Of a stretch of DNA of 64,000 nt, positions 51,729 to 61,400 are shown one piece after another. Both the position numbers and the translations under genes were made by a program. How positions within the stretch are numbered: the first letter of the stretch is position 1; every line of letters starts with the position of its first letter. The notes under the pieces are model-generated. The model made no database searches, was not told where the DNA came from, and worked only from the letters and a program-made list of their open reading frames with translations. The DNA comes from an uncultured Roseiflexaceae bacterium (GTDB lineage Bacteria > Chloroflexota > Chloroflexia > Chloroflexales > Roseiflexaceae): contig CALJIC010000200.1 in assembly GCA_937974195.1 (NCBI GenBank), positions 5,994 through 69,993 on the forward strand, written 5' to 3'.

Positions 51729-52910
51729 CTACGCCTCGCTGGGGCGCAGCGCCGTGCTGCGCCCCAGCGAGATCACCGCCAGCAGCGTGATCAGCAGGAA
51801 GGGGATGCTGATCAGGTTGAGGTAGACCCAGCCCGACGAGAAGACGACGATCCCGGCGGAGAGCGAGGCCAGCGCCTGCACGCCGAAGATGGTGAAGTCG
51901 TTGGTCGCCTGGGCCTTGAAGCGCTCCGCCGGCCGGTAGGCGCGCGCCAGCAGCACCGTCCCGCCGACGAAGAGGAAGTTCCAGCCCACCCCGAGGAGCA
52001 CGAGCTCCGCCCAGTAGTGGACGAGCTGGCTGCCGGTGATGCCGAGGAGGACGCTGCCGAACAGCGTCAGCACCCCCAGCACCATGAGGCGCAGGACGCC
52101 GATCCGGTCGACGAGGAAGCCGGTGAAGAGCGACGGGAGAAACATGGCGATCACGTGGCTCTGGATCACCCGCGCGGTCTCGTCGATGCTGTAGTGGTGC
52201 ATGGTGTGGAGGTGGATCGGCGTCGCCGTCATGGTGAAGGTCATCACGCCGTAGCCGACGGCGCCGGCGAGCAGGGCGACGCGGTAGACCGGCTGGGCCA
52301 CGATCTCGCGCAGCGGCCGCTCCTCCCCAGGCGCCGCCTTCCCCTCCCGCACCCTCAGATCCCTGAGGAACAGCAGCAGCACCGCCAGTGACGCGTACAG
52401 GAGCGCGAGCCCGACGAAGGAGCCCACGTACTCGACGGCGAACCAGTCTTTGAGGCGCCTGCCGACCTCCGGCCCGATGAAGCCGGCCAGGATGCCGCCG
52501 ACCAGGACGAACGACACGGCGCGCCCGGCGAAGTGTGGCTCGACGCTCTCGGTGGCGGCGAAGCGGTACTGCTGCACGAACGCGCCGTTCATGCCGGTCA
52601 GCAGCGTCGCGCAGCAGAACAGGACGAAGCTGCCCGCCCAGACCGCGTACGCCGCGATCAGGGCCGCCACCACCGCCCCCAGCGCGCCGAACACAAAGCC
52701 GGCCCGGCGCCCCACCCGCCGCATCAGGAGCGAGGCCGGGACCGTGGAGAGGGCGATGCCGACCACCTGGATCGTGATCGGGAGCGTGGCGAGCGTGGGC
52801 GCGGGGGCGAGGCGCGCGCCGACGATCCCGCCCACGAGCGCCATCAGCGAGATGCCCGAGCTACCGATCGCCTGCCCGATACTCAGCAGCGGGATGTTGC
52901 GCGAGCGCAT
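51729..52910 (-). CDS. MFS transporter
   Basis: This 393-residue protein has about twelve membrane spans, starting IPLLSIGQAIGSSGISL. The MFS-type loop PASLLMRRVGRRAGFVFG lies near residues 58-75 and a second one near 255-275 (FTGFLVDRIGVLRLM). The substrate is unknown. It differs from the other MFS protein at 34.5 kb in sequence. It is convergent with dnaE with three bases between stops, and its last codons lie inside the dnaE terminator hairpin. Confidence 0.83.
   Translation of the reverse strand: MRSRNIPLLSIGQAIGSSGISLMALVGGIVGARLAPAPTLATLPITIQVVGIALSTVPASLLMRRVGRRAGFVFGALGAVVAALIAAYAVWAGSFVLFCCATLLTGMNGAFVQQYRFAATESVEPHFAGRAVSFVLVGGILAGFIGPEVGRRLKDWFAVEYVGSFVGLALLYASLAVLLLFLRDLRVREGKAAPGEERPLREIVAQPVYRVALLAGAVGYGVMTFTMTATPIHLHTMHHYSIDETARVIQSHVIAMFLPSLFTGFLVDRIGVLRLMVLGVLTLFGSVLLGITGSQLVHYWAELVLLGVGWNFLFVGGTVLLARAYRPAERFKAQATNDFTIFGVQALASLSAGIVVFSSGWVYLNLISIPFLLITLLAVISLGRSTALRPSEA
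51735..51771 (+). terminator. dnaE terminator embedded in the MFS coding end
   Basis: CTCGCTGGGGCGCAGC (51735-51750) and GCTGCGCCCCAGCGAG (51756-51771) are perfectly complementary over 16 bases with a five-base loop. The whole hairpin encodes the C-terminal residues of the convergent MFS protein. Confidence 0.75.
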
Positions 52911-52963
52911 GTCCGGCCTTTCGTCATCGAGGAGATCGGGCTAGTAGCCCGCGGCACCTCCGG

Positions 52964-53578
52964 TCACTCCTCCGTAATGGGCACCAGCCACTCCATTCCT
53001 TCGGGCGATCGCTGGGCGCTCCAGCCCGTGCCCGAGGCCCCCTCGACGCGCCACCAGGTGTAGCCGTCCGCCTCCTCCGGCCCCTCGAGCAGCCGGACCT
53101 CCTCACCCTCGGAGAAGGCCGCCCGCGCCGGCGCCTGAAGGCCCGGCCCCTCGCGCGCGCGCAGCGGCCGCCCGCCGGTGTTCGACACGCGCGCCAGGCC
53201 GCCGACCCGCAGCACAACCGGTGTCGGCGACGGCACTGTGGTGGCGGTGGGGAAGATCGGCGTCCGCTCGACGGCCACCTCGGCGACATTCGAGACGGCG
53301 GTGGGCTGCGCGGTCACCGCCGGGGCTCCGATCGTCTGCGGGGCGCGGCGGCCGAGCACGCTGTACGCGCCGACGCCCAGCCCCAGGAGCACCACGGCGA
53401 CGATCGCGAGCCGGAACACGAGCGGGCGCGGGCCGGAGCCATCGCCGAGCCAGTAGAGCCGACGCCGGGTCCGGTTGTAGCCACGCCGGTAGTGGTAATA
53501 GTGCTCGTAGTAGAAGGGGTGCGGCGTACCCTGCTCGGCATCAGCCACGCCGCGACGGTACATTTCTTCGGTATCCAT
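52964..53578 (-). CDS. membrane-anchored SH3-domain protein
   Basis: This 204-residue protein has an aromatic, basic N-terminus (HPFYYEHYYHYRRGYNRTRR) and one membrane span (LVFRLAIVAVVLLGLGVGAYSV, near residues 53-74). A Pro/Thr linker leads to a C-terminal SH3b domain with LRAREGPGLQAPARAAFSEG and WWRVEGASGTGWSAQ. The SH3b domain would face the wall and bind peptidoglycan. No enzyme domain is present. The ATG at 53578 gives a compact cytoplasmic tail, and a frame extending to 53650 adds atypical residues. It probably works as a wall adaptor or sensor. Confidence 0.72.
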   Translation of the reverse strand: MDTEEMYRRGVADAEQGTPHPFYYEHYYHYRRGYNRTRRRLYWLGDGSGPRPLVFRLAIVAVVLLGLGVGAYSVLGRRAPQTIGAPAVTAQPTAVSNVAEVAVERTPIFPTATTVPSPTPVVLRVGGLARVSNTGGRPLRAREGPGLQAPARAAFSEGEEVRLLEGPEEADGYTWWRVEGASGTGWSAQRSPEGMEWLVPITEE

Positions 53579-53701
53579 CGCGCACCTTCGCGCGGCCCGT
53601 GTTGGCTGACGCAACACCGGGCATAGCGATGCGCCAGCGGCACTTCCCATCCGTGACGGCGCCGAGGAGAGCCGCTCCGGCGCACAGAACCCAGATCCTA
53701 A

Positions 53702-54136
53702 TCAGCTAACGATCAAATCGTCACGACCCAGCTCGCGGAGAATGCGCGGGTACATCTCGTACATCGGCTCGACCGCGGGCAGCAGCTTGAGGATCTTCGG
53801 GATCGGCCCCCTCGCGACGATCTGGCGGCGTGCCAGCGCGGCCATCAGGTTCACCTTGCCGTGCCAGAACTGATGCGCCACATCGGCCTTCATGCTCATC
53901 TCCACGTCCGGCTTCAGGCCCGTGTCGTCACCCCAGAGCACGTCGAAGTAGGCATCCTCCTGGGTGGGCGGCGCAGCGGCATTGATCGTCACCACAGCAG
54001 CCGGCTCCTCGTAGCGGAACTGGATGACGAGGTGCGAGTCGCGGATCTTCGGGGCGATCCGGCTGTCTCGCTTCGCTTCATCGTAGAGCTTCCCCAGGCA
54101 GGTATACAGCTCATCATAGCTCTTGAAGACCGGCAT
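53702..54136 (-). CDS. SCP2 sterol-carrier-like protein
   Basis: This 144-residue protein fits the SCP2 fold of lipid-binding proteins. It has an alternating beta region (LVIQFRYEEPAAVVTIN), DVEMSMKADVAHQFWHGKVNLMAALARRQI (the typical segment before the hydrophobic groove) and KLLPAVEPMYEMYPRIL. It may carry or sense acyl lipids in the cytoplasm. It stands alone between the SH3 protein and the NarL-type regulator. The family call rests on fold pattern only. Confidence 0.65.
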   Translation of the reverse strand: MPVFKSYDELYTCLGKLYDEAKRDSRIAPKIRDSHLVIQFRYEEPAAVVTINAAAPPTQEDAYFDVLWGDDTGLKPDVEMSMKADVAHQFWHGKVNLMAALARRQIVARGPIPKILKLLPAVEPMYEMYPRILRELGRDDLIVS

Positions 54137-54199
54137 GCGCTACTCCTTTGAGCTGGGGGAAAGAAGCCTTCGCATTATAGCACACCGTCCCTCGCCCAA

Positions 54200-54874
54200 C
54201 TAGACCTCGTCGCGGTCGTCCGGCAGCAGCGCGCTGGAGGCGTGGCGCAGGAAGATCAGGCCGGCCTCCATGCGGTTGCTGACCTTCAGCTTGCCGATGA
54301 TGTTGCTGACGTGCTTCATCGCGGTGTGGTAGCTGATGTCGAGCCGCTCGGCGATCTCGCGGTTGCCGATCCCCTCCGCGACCAGCTGCAGGATCTCCAC
54401 CTCGCGCGGGGTGAGCTCCTGGAGCCGCGCGGCCGGGCCGCTGAGCGCCGGTGGGCGCGCCGCCCTGCGCATCACATCGGCGCTGAACAGCACCCCGCCC
54501 TCCATCAGCCGCCGCACGGCGGTCAGGTAGGAGGAGGGGGGGAGATCCTTCGAGAGACAGCCGCCCGCGCCGGCGAGAAACGCGGCGCTCTGCAGCGAGC
54601 GGGCCTCGTGCTCGTAGGCGACGAGCAGCAGCACTGGCAGCTGCGGCTGGAGGGCGTTGAGCATGCGGATGTAAGCCAAGCTATCCACCCCCGGCAGGTA
54701 GCGGTCGAGGATCAGCAGGTCCGGCTCGCCTTCGATCATCCCGCGGTCGAGCGCGTCGCCGTCCTCGGCCTCTACCACCACCTCGTGGCCGCCGTTCGTG
54801 AGATGGTAGGCAAGGCTCTGCCGAAATAGCGTTTGCTGATCGGCTAGTACGATGCGCGCACGGCGTGGCGCCAT
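54200..54874 (-). CDS. NarL/FixJ-type response regulator
   Basis: This 224-residue regulator has a receiver domain, with IVLADQQTLFRQSL at the N-terminus, the phospho-acceptor Asp in DLLILDRYLPGVDS near residue 57, and SKDL near 108. A LuxR-type HTH follows near residues 150-215 (LTPREVEILQLVAEGIGNRE and IAERLDISYHTAMKHVSNI). The acidic pair is reduced to Asp-Gln-Gln, so metal binding may be weaker than in standard receivers. No partner kinase is adjacent. The upstream region has a dense array of GGTA/TACC sites that it might bind. Confidence 0.88.
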   Translation of the reverse strand: MAPRRARIVLADQQTLFRQSLAYHLTNGGHEVVVEAEDGDALDRGMIEGEPDLLILDRYLPGVDSLAYIRMLNALQPQLPVLLLVAYEHEARSLQSAAFLAGAGGCLSKDLPPSSYLTAVRRLMEGGVLFSADVMRRAARPPALSGPAARLQELTPREVEILQLVAEGIGNREIAERLDISYHTAMKHVSNIIGKLKVSNRMEAGLIFLRHASSALLPDDRDEV

Positions 54875-55006
54875 GTCACGTCTCCGCTACAGCCGCATCC
54901 CATCTGTCTGCTGCTCAGCCCGCGGCGTTCAAGGGCGCGCAGAGCATTTGTTCTGGCGATCTCAGCAGTCCCCAGTGTGGCGTGCTAGACCCCAAGCACC
55001 CACACC

Positions 55007-55110
55007 TACCTAGACTCAGGTATAGTAATACCCAATCTCAGGTACCTGAATCCCAGCACGAAGGCCTACTAGTATTTGTATACAGCTATACCAGTATCCC
55101 AGTACCTGGG
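55007..55110. promoter_or_regulatory. array of GGTA/TACC half-sites
   Basis: Seven GGTA or TACC half-sites occur in about 100 bases. They include GGTAT-AGTA-ATACC (55019-55032), the palindrome CAGGTACCTG (55039-55048), CTCAGGTA repeated 22 bases apart (55015 and 55037) and CCCAG-TAC-CTGGG (55098-55110). It looks like a multi-site operator. Confidence 0.5.
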
Positions 55111-55142
55111 GAAAGTTAGCGCATTATAACAGGCTGAAGCGA

Positions 55143-55170
55143 TTGAAAGATAAGTTAAAGCTACTATAGC
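55143..55170 (+). promoter_or_regulatory. promoter of the amidase gene
   Basis: TTGAAA (55143-55148), a 16-base spacer and TATAGC (55165-55170) lie 76 bases before ATG 55246. A second possible extended -10, TGC-TATGCT, lies at 55187-55195. Confidence 0.5.
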
Positions 55171-55245
55171 ACACAGACATGGCGTTGTGCTATGCTCCGA
55201 ATAGTATTCGTTGACCGTTTCTTAAAAAACCGGCTCCGGTCTGCA

Positions 55246-56511
55246 ATGCTTATCGACACCACCATCCGCTCCCCCAATAACGCCCCGCGCGGCAACCACA
55301 CAATCTCGATGATCGTGCTGCACGCCACCGCGGGCTCGGCCCGCAGCGCGCTGGCATGGCTGACGAACCCAGCCGCGCGCGTGTCGGCGCACTACCTGAT
55401 CGACAAGGGGGGGCACATCTACCAGCTGGTGCCCGATGAGCTAGTGGCCTGGCACGCCGGCCGGGCGAGCTGGCGCGGCCAGTCTGCGATCAACGAGATC
55501 TCGCTCGGCATCGAGCTTGAGAACGCCAACAACGGGCGCGACCCGTACCCGCAGGCGCAGCTGGACGCGCTCGTCGAGCTGACCCGCGAGAAGGTGCAGC
55601 GCTACCGCATCCCGCCGGAGAACGTCGTGCGCCACCTGGACGTCGCCGTCCCGCGCGGGCGCAAGAACGACCCGGCCGGGTTCGACTGGCCGAAGTTTCG
55701 CGCGCTGGTCTTCGAACAGCTACCGCCGCCGCCGCCCGAGCGCCCGCCCCGGCCAAGCCCGCCGGCCGAACAGCGCGCGGCGCTGGCGCGGGCGGTGCTC
55801 ACGGAGGCCTACCGCCAGTCCGGGGCGGTCGAGTGGCCCGACTGGTCGATGGCGCGCACCGCCCGCGTCGAGTCGCTCGGGCTGCCGGTCGGCCCCTCGT
55901 TCGACCTGACCGTCGGGCGGCGCAACTACATCGCCCAGTCCTTCGGGCGGGACACGCTCGCCAGCCCGATCGGCGAGTGGCGCACGGTGATCCGGCTCGG
56001 CGCCGGGAAGATCGCCGGCGACCCGCTGCGCGAGGCGCTGGTGCGGGCGGTGTACGAGCAGGCCGGCGAGACCTACCGGCCCGACTGGGCGTTCCACCAG
56101 TTCGCCGAGCGCGAGCCGATCGGCCCGCCGCTCACGCCGAGCTACCGGCTCACCGTCGGCGGCGTCGAGTACGTCGCCGCAACCTACGCCCTGGATGTGA
56201 TCTACTCGCCCGTCGGGCGCTGGAAGGAGATCGGCCGGCTGAGCGACCTGCTGCGGCGCAACGCCGAGCCGGAGCTGGCGGAGGCGCTTCTGGAGCGCAT
56301 CTACGCGCGCGCCGGGAGCCGCCTGCGCCCCACGTGGCCGCTGTACCAGTACGCGCAGCGGGAGCAGCTCGGCGCCTCGCTCGGGCCGAGCTTCCGCGTA
56401 TCGGTCGAGGGACGCGACTACGTCGCCGAGGCGTTCGCGCTCGACGCGCTCATCTGCGAGATCGGTCGCTGGGATCAGATTGAGCGCCTGAGCGCGCTGC
56501 TGGATATGTAG
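55246..56511 (+). CDS. N-acetylmuramoyl-L-alanine amidase with three C-terminal repeats
   Basis: This 421-residue protein has an N-terminal Amidase_2/PGRP domain (residues 1-155). The zinc ligands lie in MIVLHATAG and VVRHLDVAVPRGRKNDP, with the helper His in VSAHYLIDKGG and HAGRASWRG. After a Pro-rich linker (about 160-178) come three tandem modules of about 80 residues (starting near 180, 262 and 344). They share an AxxxYxxAG start, then RPDW, a Gln/Arg-Glu motif, LGPS-x-LTV, YVAxxFAxD and a GRWxxIxRLS end. I do not recognise this module. It may bind wall or glycan. No signal peptide is visible from ATG 55246 or from 55192, so the export route is unclear. Confidence 0.85.
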   Translation: MLIDTTIRSPNNAPRGNHTISMIVLHATAGSARSALAWLTNPAARVSAHYLIDKGGHIYQLVPDELVAWHAGRASWRGQSAINEISLGIELENANNGRDPYPQAQLDALVELTREKVQRYRIPPENVVRHLDVAVPRGRKNDPAGFDWPKFRALVFEQLPPPPPERPPRPSPPAEQRAALARAVLTEAYRQSGAVEWPDWSMARTARVESLGLPVGPSFDLTVGRRNYIAQSFGRDTLASPIGEWRTVIRLGAGKIAGDPLREALVRAVYEQAGETYRPDWAFHQFAEREPIGPPLTPSYRLTVGGVEYVAATYALDVIYSPVGRWKEIGRLSDLLRRNAEPELAEALLERIYARAGSRLRPTWPLYQYAQREQLGASLGPSFRVSVEGRDYVAEAFALDALICEIGRWDQIERLSALLDM

Positions 56512-56631
56512 CCCCAACCAAAGCCGGACGTTCCCTCCCGCTTACGAACCCCGGCGCCACCACGACGTGGCCGACGAGCCCCGGTGCTCGCTGGACAAGA
56601 GTTTGTTTACTGGCGTCACTGAGGTAGCTCT

Positions 56632-57960
56632 ATGATGATCTCTGCACCCCAGCTCCACGTCCGCACCGCGGGCCACGTCCGTGCCGGCTCCGGAAGCCGC
56701 TCTGGCCGCCTGCGCGAGCGCGCCGCGCACGGCGGCCTCATCGCCGGCACCGCCCTGCGCTGCTTGGTGCTCCTGCTCGGCGCCGTCTCGTGGGGCGGCG
56801 AGCTCGTGGACGGCCGGGCCCTCGCGGCCGGCGCGCTGGTCGCCGTGCTCGCCCTCGCCGCCGCCGTTGCCCGGCCGCTGCCCAGCTGGGGGTTACTGCT
56901 GGCGGACGGCGCCGCGCTCGGGCTGCTGGTGTACGCCACCGGCGCGGGCTCGAGCCCGTTCCTGACGCTCACGCTGGCGCTGGTCGCGCTCGGGGCGCTC
57001 GGCGAGGGCCGGCGCGACGCCCTGATCGGCGGCGGGATCGGGGTCCTGCTGCTGCTGGCGATGGGCCTGGCCGACGAGCCCAGCGCGGACGGGCTGCTGT
57101 TCAGCGTGGCGGTGGCGCAGGCGGCGGCGGCCGGGCTGGTGGCCTGGGCGCTCGGGCCGGGGAGCACCCTCTTCAGCGCGCGCCCGCACGAGGCCGACGA
57201 GGCGGGTGACGCCGCGCAGCGCTCGCTCGAGTGGCAGCGCCTGAACCTCTCGGCCGTTAGCACCTGCGCCACGCCGGAGGATCTGCGGCGGCGGGCGGCC
57301 GAGCGGGCGGTGCAGATCGCCGCCGCGCCGGCGACCGTCGACCTCGGCGACGGGCAGTACACCGGGCCGGGCGGCGCCTCGGGCTACACCTTCTCGTTCG
57401 CGGTGCGCGAGGCGGCCCCCGGGCGGATCACGGTCCACGGCACGGCGCTCAGCCAGGCGCAGCGCGAGGCGCTCGAGCACCTGGCGACGCTGGTCGGGAT
57501 GCGCGCCTCCGAGCTGCGCTACGCCCAGAAGCTGGAGCGGCAGCAAGAGGCGATGCAGGCGCTCTGGGAGGCGGCCGGGATCGTGCGGCTCACGCCGGGC
57601 CTGGACGACACCGTGCGGCACGTCTGCCGGCGGCTCGCGGAGGCGCTCGAGCTGGAGTGGCTCGCCGTGGTCGGCCCGAGCGACCGCCAGACGATCGCCC
57701 CGCTGCTGGTCGCCCGCGGGCGCCCCGGCGACGCGCCGCGCATGCAGGGCGCCCAGCTGCGCGTGGCGGCCGAGGCCATCCGCACCGGCAGGCCGCTGGT
57801 GCGCAGCGAGGGGGACGCGGCGCTCGCCTGCCTGCCCATGCGCCTCGCCGGCGACACGCCGCTGGCCCTGGTGGCCCTGGGTGACACCGGCGAGGCTGGC
57901 ACGCAGGCGCTGCTGATGGTGTTCGGGGACATGCTGGCGCAGGGGCTCGGGGCGGCCTAG
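56632..57960 (+). CDS. polytopic membrane protein with C-terminal GAF-like domain
   Basis: This 442-residue protein has five or six membrane spans over residues 36-178 (for example ALVAVLALAAAVARPLP and GLLLADGAALGLLVYATG). A helical linker (LRYAQKLERQQEAMQALWEA, near 297-316) follows, then a C-terminal GAF-like domain (near 318-440, with LDDTVRHVCRRLAEALELEW and ALACLPMRLAGDTPLALVAL). It has the input and signalling parts of a sensor kinase but no HATPase, HD or GGDEF output. It may be a receptor that works through a partner. Two hypothetical/NACHT genes follow on the same strand. Confidence 0.68.
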   Translation: MMISAPQLHVRTAGHVRAGSGSRSGRLRERAAHGGLIAGTALRCLVLLLGAVSWGGELVDGRALAAGALVAVLALAAAVARPLPSWGLLLADGAALGLLVYATGAGSSPFLTLTLALVALGALGEGRRDALIGGGIGVLLLLAMGLADEPSADGLLFSVAVAQAAAAGLVAWALGPGSTLFSARPHEADEAGDAAQRSLEWQRLNLSAVSTCATPEDLRRRAAERAVQIAAAPATVDLGDGQYTGPGGASGYTFSFAVREAAPGRITVHGTALSQAQREALEHLATLVGMRASELRYAQKLERQQEAMQALWEAAGIVRLTPGLDDTVRHVCRRLAEALELEWLAVVGPSDRQTIAPLLVARGRPGDAPRMQGAQLRVAAEAIRTGRPLVRSEGDAALACLPMRLAGDTPLALVALGDTGEAGTQALLMVFGDMLAQGLGAA

Positions 57961-58131
57961 CTCGACACGCCGTTCGCGGGACAAGCGCGGTGGGGCGGAG
58001 CCTCTCCCCCCGCCGCTCTGCCACAGGAAGAAGGGCGTGGCGGCCGCCGGCCTCCACATCTTCAGCCAGCGAAGGCCGGGCGCGGGGAGCGCCCACGAGA
58101 GAGCGCAGCCTCAGAGAACAAGCAAGAGACT

Positions 58132-58455
58132 ATGGATATGGCAGAAACTATACAGATTGTGATGGCAGTGGTGCTGTTCGTGGCCGGCATGGCCATGCTC
58201 ATCAGCGGCCTGCTGATCATCATGACCCGCGAGTACCAGGAGACGATGCGGGTGCTCTCCAACCAGTCGACCCGCCTCAGCGGCAAGGCGATCACCGACA
58301 TCGGGGTGCAGCCGGCGCTCGAGGGCACCGCGCAGCTGCTCGAGTCGGTCACGCGGCTGGTGCAGACGGCGATCGGCACCGGCGCGTTCCTCTGCCTGCT
58401 GGGCACCGTGATCTGCGGGCTCAGCTTCTGGCTGCTGATGCTGCTGCGTGGCTAA
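58132..58455 (+). CDS. small two-TM membrane protein coupled to the NACHT gene
   Basis: This 107-residue protein has an N-terminal membrane helix (residues 6-31, IQIVMAVVLFVAGMAMLISG) and a polar helical middle (residues 34-75, YQETMRVLSNQSTRLSGKA). A second membrane helix lies at 80-105 (GTGAFLCLLGTVICGLSFWLLMLL). I know no family for it. Its stop codon TAA overlaps the start of the next gene as TAATG, so the two are translationally coupled. It may be a membrane partner or effector of the NACHT ATPase (inference). ATGs at 58132 and 58138 are both possible. Confidence 0.65.
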   Translation: MDMAETIQIVMAVVLFVAGMAMLISGLLIIMTREYQETMRVLSNQSTRLSGKAITDIGVQPALEGTAQLLESVTRLVQTAIGTGAFLCLLGTVICGLSFWLLMLLRG

Positions 58456-61400
58456 TGAAGCGGGGGATGACTATGACGCGAGCGCAGAACAGCTGGCTCC
58501 TGGGCTACCTGCGGACGCTGGCCGAGGGGCTGCCGTTCCGCGAGGCCCGCACCGTCGCGCCGCTGTGGCTGGCGGCCGAGCGCAGGGTGGCGCCGGGCCA
58601 GGCCGACGCGTGCGGGCCGGCGCGCCTGACGATCCAGATGGCGGCGGAGGTGTACCAGCGCCTGGTGGTGGCCGGGCCGGCCGGCGCCGGCAAGACGACA
58701 TCGCTGCGCCAGCTGGCCAGCGGGCTGGCCGAGGCGATCCTGGCCGCCGAGGAGCGGGGCGGCTCACGCGGGCAGGCGCAGCGCGGCACGGAGGCGCTGC
58801 CGCTGCCGCTCTACGTCGAGCTCGCGCACTTCAGCAACGACCTCCGCGCGGCGCTGGAGATGTCGTTCGGCCCCGGCGCCCCGCCGCTCGATGATCTGGC
58901 GCGCGGCGGGCAGCTGCTGTTTCTGCTCGACGGGCTGGACGAGCTGGCGCCCGACGCGCAGCTGATGAGCCTCTCGGCCCTGGCGCGCGCGTTCGCAGGG
59001 CTCGGCGGGCAGGCGCGCTGGATCATCACCTGCCGCACCGAGAACCTGCCGCTGTTCCGCCCGTGGCTCGGCACAGCCGAGGTGCGGCTGGTCCAGCCGA
59101 TGCGCTGCCGGGACGCGCTGGCGATCGTTCAGCGCCAGTGCGGCGACGAGCTGGCCGAGTGGCTGGGGCGCGCCGATGACCTGGCCAGCCTCGCCACCCG
59201 GCCGCGCTGGCTCAGCGGGCTGCTCGCGCTGGCCGAGGCGGGCGCGATCGCGGCGCCGTTCAGCCGGGGAGGCGTGCTCGCGGCCTGGATCCCGGCGGTG
59301 GTGCAGGCGGCGCTGGCGGCGCACGGGTGGCCGCCCGAGCTCTCGCTGGCGGTGAACGGGCTTCCGGCGCTCGCCGACGCGCTCGAGCAGAGCCAGCGGG
59401 AGTCGCTGCCGCTCGACCAGGCCGAAGCCATCCTGGCCGACCTGCAGCTGCCGGCCCTCGCCGCCGAGCGCTCCAGGCCCCGCGACGGGCGCGCCGACCG
59501 GTCACACCCGGCCGACGACCAGCAGGGGGCGGGCGGCAGCGCGATCAAAGTGCTGCTGGCGGCGGGCATCCTCACGCTGGACTACGAGCGCCAGCTGGTG
59601 AGCTTCCGCCACCCGACGCTGCGCGCCTTCGCCCAGGGGATGCTGCTGGCCCAGAGCGACCCGGAGCACTGGCCGGCCAGCGCGCTCGGCCGCGCGTCGT
59701 CCGACGCGGTGGTGTTCGCCTACAGCCTGTGCACCAGCCGCGAGGCCGCGCTGAGGCGGCTGCTGACGAGCGGGGCGGTAAGCCTCGCGGTGCGCTGCAT
59801 GATCGACGCCGAGCCGCCCGAGCGCTTCGACGCCATGCTGGCGCGCAGCGTCTCGCTCACGCCGCCGCTGCGGGTGATGATCGCCGACGCCTTCGCCGCC
59901 GAGGGCATGGCGAGCGCCGCACGCGAGCAACTCGAGCAGGCCGGCGCCGAGGGGTACGATGAAGCCGGCCTGTTCGGGCGTCTCGGGGAGCTCTACAGCG
60001 CGGCTGGCGAGTGGCGCCTGGCGCGGGCCGCGTACGAGCAGGCCCTCGCGCGTGAGAGCGACGACCTGCGCTACCGGCAGCAGCTCGGGGTGGTCTACAG
60101 CCGCCTGGGCAACCTGGAGCAGGCGTCGGCCGCGCTCGAGAGCGTGCTCGACGCACAGCAGCGGCGCTGGGCCGAGGCCGCCCACGAGCTGGGCAACGTG
60201 TATCTGCAGCTCGGGCGGCTCGAGCGGGCGCTCGAGGTGTTCCGGCAGGCGAGCGTCTTTCTTCCGCGCGAGTGGAGCTACCGCCGCGCGGCGGCGGTGG
60301 CCCTGCGGCGGCTCGGGCGGCTGGCGGAGGCCGAGGCGGAGCTGTCGGCGCTGCTGGAGGCGGGCGACACGGCGCCCGAGACCTTCGCCGAGATCGGGCG
60401 GGTCTACGCCGAGACCGGGCGCCACGCGGAGGCCGAGGCTGCGCTCGCCAAAGCCGTGGCCCTGGAGCCCGGCGACGCCTCGCTGTACCTGCAGCTCGGG
60501 CGGCTGCGCCACGCGCTCGGCGACTACAGCGCGGCGCGGGCGGCGCTGCGGCGGGCAGCCGAGCTCACCCCCGACGACGCCGAGCTGCACTACGAGCTCG
60601 GCCGGGTCGCCGAGTCGTGCGGGGAGTACGAGACGGCGCTCGCCTCGTTCCGGCACGCCATCCGGCTGGCTCCCGGCAACGACCGCTACCTGCGCGCGCT
60701 CAGCGCCCTGCTGCACGAACGTGGCGAGGAGGACGAGGCGGTGGCCGTGCTCCGGTCGGTGCTCGAGCTGCGCCCGGACTCGCCCGAGGTGCTGGCGGAC
60801 CTGGCGCGGCTGCTGTGGCGCGGCGGGCGCCACGAGCAGGCCCTGGAGGCATACCGCCAGGCGCTGGCGCTCGCGCCGGACAGCGTGGAGATCGAGCACG
60901 CGCTGGGACAGGCGCTGCGGCAGATCGGCCAGGCGCGCGAGGCCCTGCGCCACCTGCGCGCCGCCGCCGACCGGGCCCCGGACCGCCCCGACGTTCAGTT
61001 CGACGCCGCAGGGACGGCCGAGGCGCTCGAGATGTGGGACGAGGCGCTGGAGCGCTACGAGCGCGCGGTGGCGCTCGCCCCAGACCGGCACGAGTACGCG
61101 CGCGCCGCGGCGGCGCTCCACGCCCGGGCCGGCAACCAGCCGCGCGCCCGGCAGCTGCTCGCCCGCGCGCTACGCCATGCCCGGCGCGACGCCGCCACCC
61201 TGTACAGCGCCGGTCTGCTGCACAGCTCCGCGGGGCGGTGGGAGCGGGCGATCGCGGCCTTTCGCCGCGCGCTGCGATCCGCGCCGGACCCGCAGTACGC
61301 CGACGCCTACGGGCAGGCGCTGCTGGCCGCGGGCCGCCCCGACGACGCGTGCGCGGTCCTGAGCCGCGCGCTTCAGTCCGCCCCCGAGGACGCCCGGCTG

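Larger units (their letters stand above)
54875..55245. other. 371-base divergent regulatory region
   Basis: The region separates the NarL-type regulator (minus) from the amidase (plus). It is unusually AT-rich for the window between 55000 and 55180. It contains the operator cluster at 55007-55110 and the amidase promoter at 55143-55170. No gene is seen. Confidence 0.6.
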
